DNA from: Brugia malayi
Lineage: Eukaryota > Nematoda > Chromadorea > Rhabditida > Onchocercidae
DNA: 23,711 nt
Direction: 5' to 3'
Assembly: GCF_000002995.4 (NCBI RefSeq)
Contig: NW_025062342.1
Location: 1-23,711, forward strand
A model generated the notes under the pieces. That model ran no database searches. It had not been told where the DNA came from and was given only the letters and a program-made list of their open reading frames with translations. Shown piece after piece: positions 20,101 through 23,711 of this stretch (position 1 is the stretch's first letter; each line of letters begins with the position of its first letter). The translations under genes and the position numbers were made by a program.

Positions 20101-23100
20101 AAATATTAAAATTAATTTTGGTCACAAATCCAGATTGGATTACTGCAGAAATTTCGACAGATTTTAAAAGTTTTAATAAAATAAATACTAAATATGTTTT
20201 AATTTTACTTAATTCTGTTTCAAATAAAATCTACCTGTGCTGGATAAAATGTAATTCATTTAAAAATAAACATTTATTGAACTTAATTGATTACTTTTAT
20301 TTGCATTAAACTGATCTGCTGACATTCAATTTACTATTTTTGACATTTTATGCTATCTTTGGACTTTAAAAGTTAACTTTAAAGCAAACTTTCTTTGCAG
20401 AAATTAATTAAAACTGCAATTATAATTGATTTCAAATATTTTTTAAATATTAAAATTAATTTTAGTCACAATTCTAGATTGGGTTACCACAGAAATTTCG
20501 ACAGATTTTAAAAGTTTTAATAAAATAAATACTAAAAATGTTTTAATTTTTAATAATTCTGTTTCAAATAAAATCTACCTGTGCTGGAAAAATGTAATTC
20601 ATTTAAAAATAAACATTTATTGAACTTAATTGATTACTTTTATTTGCATTAAACTGATCTGCTGACATTCAATTTACTATTTTTGACATTTTTTGCTAAC
20701 TTCTGACTTTAAAAGTTAACTTTAAAGCAAACTTTCATTGCAGAAATTTTTTAAAATGCAATTATAATTGATTTCAAATATTTTTTAAATATTAAAATTA
20801 ATTTTAGTCACAAATCCAGATTGGGTTACTACAGAAATTTCGACAGATTTTAAAAATATTAATAAAATAAATACTAAAAATGTTCTAATTTTTAATAATT
20901 CTGTTTCAAATAAAATCTGCCAATGCCGGAAAAATATATTTTTTCTTAAAATAAACATTTATTGAACTTAATTGATTAGTTTTATTTGCATTAAAGTTGA
21001 TCTGCTGACATTCAATTTACTATTTTCGACATTTTATGCTAATTTTGGACTTTAAAAGTTAACTTTAAAGCAAACTTTCATTGCAGAAATTAATGAAATC
21101 TGCAATTATAGTTGATTTCAAATATTTTTTAAATATTAAAATTAATTTTAGTCACAAATCCAGATTGGGTTACTACAGAAATTTCGACAGATTTTAAAAA
21201 TTTTAATAAAATAAATACTAAAAATGTTTTAATTTTTAATAATTCTGTTTCAAATAAAATCTTCCAATGCCGGGAAAATATATTTTTTCTAAAAATAAAC
21301 ATTTATTGAACTTAATTGATTCTTTTATTTGCATTAAACATGATCTGCTGACATTTTAATTATTATTTTTGACATTTTATGCTAACTTTGGACTTTAAAA
21401 GTTAACTTTAAAGCAAACTTTCATTGCAGAAATTAATTAAATCTGCATTTATAATTGATTTCAAATATTTTTTAAATATTAAAATTAATTTTAGTCACAA
21501 TTCTAGATAGGGTTACCACAGAAATTTCGACAGATTTTAAAAGTTTTAATAAAATAAATACTAAAAATGTTTTAATTTTTAATAATTCTGTTTCAAATAA
21601 AATCTGCCAATGCCGGGAAAATATATTTCATCTAAAAATAAACATTTATTGAACTTAATTGATTACTTTTATTTGCATTAAACTTGATCTGCTGACATTC
21701 TATTTACTATTTTTGACATTTTATGCTAACTTTGGACTTTAAAAGTTAACCTTAAAGCAAACTTTCATTGCAGAAATTAATTAAATCTGCAATTATAAAT
21801 ATTAAAATTAATTTTAGTCACAAATCCAGATTGGGTTACCACAGAAATTTCGACAGATTTTAAAAGCTTTAATAAAATAAATACTAAAAACGTTTTAATT
21901 TTGTTTAATTCTGTTCCAAATAAAATCTACCTGTGCTGGAAAAATATATTTTATCTAAAAATAAACATTTATTGAACTTAATTGAATACTTTTATTTGCA
22001 TTAAACTTGATCTGCTGACATTCTATTTACTATTTTTGACATTTTATGCTAACTTTGGACTTTAAAATTTAACCTTAAAGCAAACCTTCATTGCAGAAAT
22101 TAATGAAATCTGCAATTATAATTGATTTCAAATATTTTTTAAACATTAAAATAAATTTTAGTCACAATTCTAGATAGGGTTACTTAAGAAATTTCGACAG
22201 ATTTTAATAGTTTTAATGAAATAAATACTAAAAATGTTTTAATTTTTAATAATTCTGTTTCAAATAAAATCTGCCAATGCCGGAAAAATATATTTTTTCT
22301 TTAAATAAACATTTGTTGAACTTAATTGATTACTTTTATTTGCATTAAAGTTGATCTGCTGACATTCAATTTACTATTTTTGACATTTTATGCTAACTTT
22401 GGACTTTAAAAGTTAACTTTAAAGCAAACTTTCATTGCAGAAATTAATGAAATCTGCAATTATAGTTGATTTCAAATATTTTTTAAATATTAAAATTAAT
22501 TTCAGTCACAAATCCAGATTGGGTTACTACAGAAATTTCGACAGGTTTTAAAAGCTTTAATAAAATAAATACTAAAAACGTTTTAATTTTGTTTAATTCT
22601 GTTTCAAATAAAATCTACCTGTGCTGGAAAAATATATTTTATCTAAAAATAAACATTTATTGAACTTAATTGATTACTTTTATTTGCATTAAACTTGATC
22701 TGCTGACATTCTATTTACTATTTTTGACATTTTATGCTAACTTTGGACTTTAAAAGTTAACTTTAAAGCAAACTTTCATTGCAGAAATTAATGAAATCTG
22801 CAATTATAATTGATTTCAAATATTTTTTAAATATTAAAATTAATTTTAGTCACAAATCCAGATTGGGTTACTACAGAAATTTCGACAGATTTTAAAAGTT
22901 TTAATAAAATAAATACTAAAAATGTTTTAATTTTTAATAATTCTGTTTCAAATAAAATCTGCCAATGCCGGAAAAATATATTTTTTCTTAAAATAAACAT
23001 TTATTGAACTTAATTGATTACTTTTATTTGCATTAAACTTGATCTGCTGACATTCAATTTACTATTTTTGACATTTTATGCTAACTTTGGACTTTAAAAG

Positions 23101-23711
23101 TTAACTTTAAAGCAAACTTTCATTGCAGAAATTAATTAAATCTGCAATTATAATTGATTTCAAATATTTTTTAAATATTAAAATTAATTTTAGTCACAAA
23201 TCCAGATTGGGTTACTACAGAAATTTCGACAGATTTTAAAAGTTTTAATAAAATAAATACTAAAAATGTTTTAATTTTTTATAATTCTGTTTCAAATAAA
23301 ATCTACCTGTGCTGGAAAAATATATTTTTATCTTAAAAATAAACATTTATTGAACTTAATTGATTACTTTTATTTGCATTAAACTTGATCTGCTGACATT
23401 CTATTTACTATTTTTGACATTTTATGCTAACTTTGGACTTTAAAAGTTAACTTTAAAGCAAACTTTCATTGCAGAAATTAATTAAATCTGCAATTTATAA
23501 TTGATATTTCAAATATTTTTTAAACATTAAAATTAAATTTTAGTCACCAATTCTAGATAGGGTTACTGAAAGAAATTTCGACAGATTTTAATAGTTTTAA
23601 TGAAATAAATACTAAAAATGTTTTAATTTTATTATAATTCTGGTTTCAAATAAAATCTGCCATGCCGGAAAAATATATTTTTCTTTAAATAAACATTTGT
23701 TGAACTTAATT
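14124..23711. repeat. 343-base satellite array (right), about 29 monomers
   Basis: Using GCAAACTTTCATTGCAG as an anchor, copies start at 14421, 14764, 15107, 15450, 15792, 16134 and so on to 23458. Spacing is mostly 342-344 bases. Exceptions are 68 bases (16134-16202 and 18239-18307), 323 (17231-17554 and 21757-22080) and 352 (18650-19002 and 19688-20040). Three monomer types alternate: CTGTGCTGG with TGTAATTCATTT, CTGTGCTGG with TATATTTTATCT, and CAATGCCGG with TATATTTTTTCT. Most carry the palindrome AAAGTTAACTTT. Open frames of 63 to 78 codons appear on both strands of many monomers because the repeats are alike; they have no gene signals. The array runs to the end of the window. Confidence 0.97.
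18580..20650. repeat. Duplicated three-monomer block in the satellite
   Basis: The block from about 18580 repeats at about 19620, an offset of 1038 bases (352+343+343). Both copies share the rare variants TTGAATTAACTCGAG and ATTATTGACATTTAATGC, and an extra TAATTGAT in the 352-base monomer. Their 70-codon and 65-codon frames translate identically. It is a recent higher-order duplication. Confidence 0.85.

Noticed and set aside
14416..20309. Open frames of 63 to 78 codons on both strands of the 343-base satellite
   Set aside because: The same frames recur in nearly every monomer on opposite strands, some monomers break them, and there is no promoter, splice site or recognised protein.
14124..23711. 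Regularly spaced repeats as a CRISPR-like array
   Set aside because: The whole 343-base unit is repeated, with no unique spacers and no cas genes, in a eukaryotic genome.

Overview
The window looks like nuclear DNA of a nematode. It is very AT-rich, its exons stand out as GC-richer islands, introns are short (66 to 563 bases) with TTTTCAG-like acceptors and GTAAG donors, and it holds the bHLH and PAS-A start of a HIF-1 homologue closest to my memory of Caenorhabditis HIF-1. I cannot name the species. The species and all homologies come from reading, not from a database search.

Layout. 1-405: end of a 343-base satellite array. 406-1320: intergenic DNA with an imperfect direct duplication carrying three perfect E2F-type sites. 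1343-2880 (+): a six-exon gene for a 285-residue zinc-finger protein with an acidic N-terminal half. 2881-3200: 3' region ending in an A-rich repeat full of AATAAA hexamers. 3201-4496: T-rich DNA without a gene, but with a G-quadruplex motif and a hairpin. 4497-7315: a higher-order tandem array studded with TGCATG. 7426-7749 (-): a probable two-exon gene for an 85-residue membrane protein, with a decayed copy of part of it at about 7925-8010. 8237-8282: a nested hairpin in a GC-richer patch. 9215-9234: an inverted pair of GATA sites. 9840-10763 (+): the bHLH exon and first PAS-A exon of hif-1, with the rest not found. 11461-12707 (-): a three-exon gene for a 152-residue membrane protein. 12708-14105: AT-rich DNA with a short tandem repeat. 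About 14124-23711: the same 343-base satellite, about 29 monomers, same orientation as at the left edge.

So a roughly 13.7-kb island with genes lies between two stretches of one satellite family, and a second, unrelated T-rich satellite lies inside the island. The four genes do not form an obvious pathway. hif-1 is the only one with a function I recognise; the zinc-finger protein is probably a nuclear regulator, and the two membrane proteins are unassigned. The best leads are the TGCATG array (a dense set of RBFOX/FOX-1-type sites if transcribed), the zinc-finger gene with its E2F-type promoter, and the split or truncated hif-1 locus next to satellite DNA.
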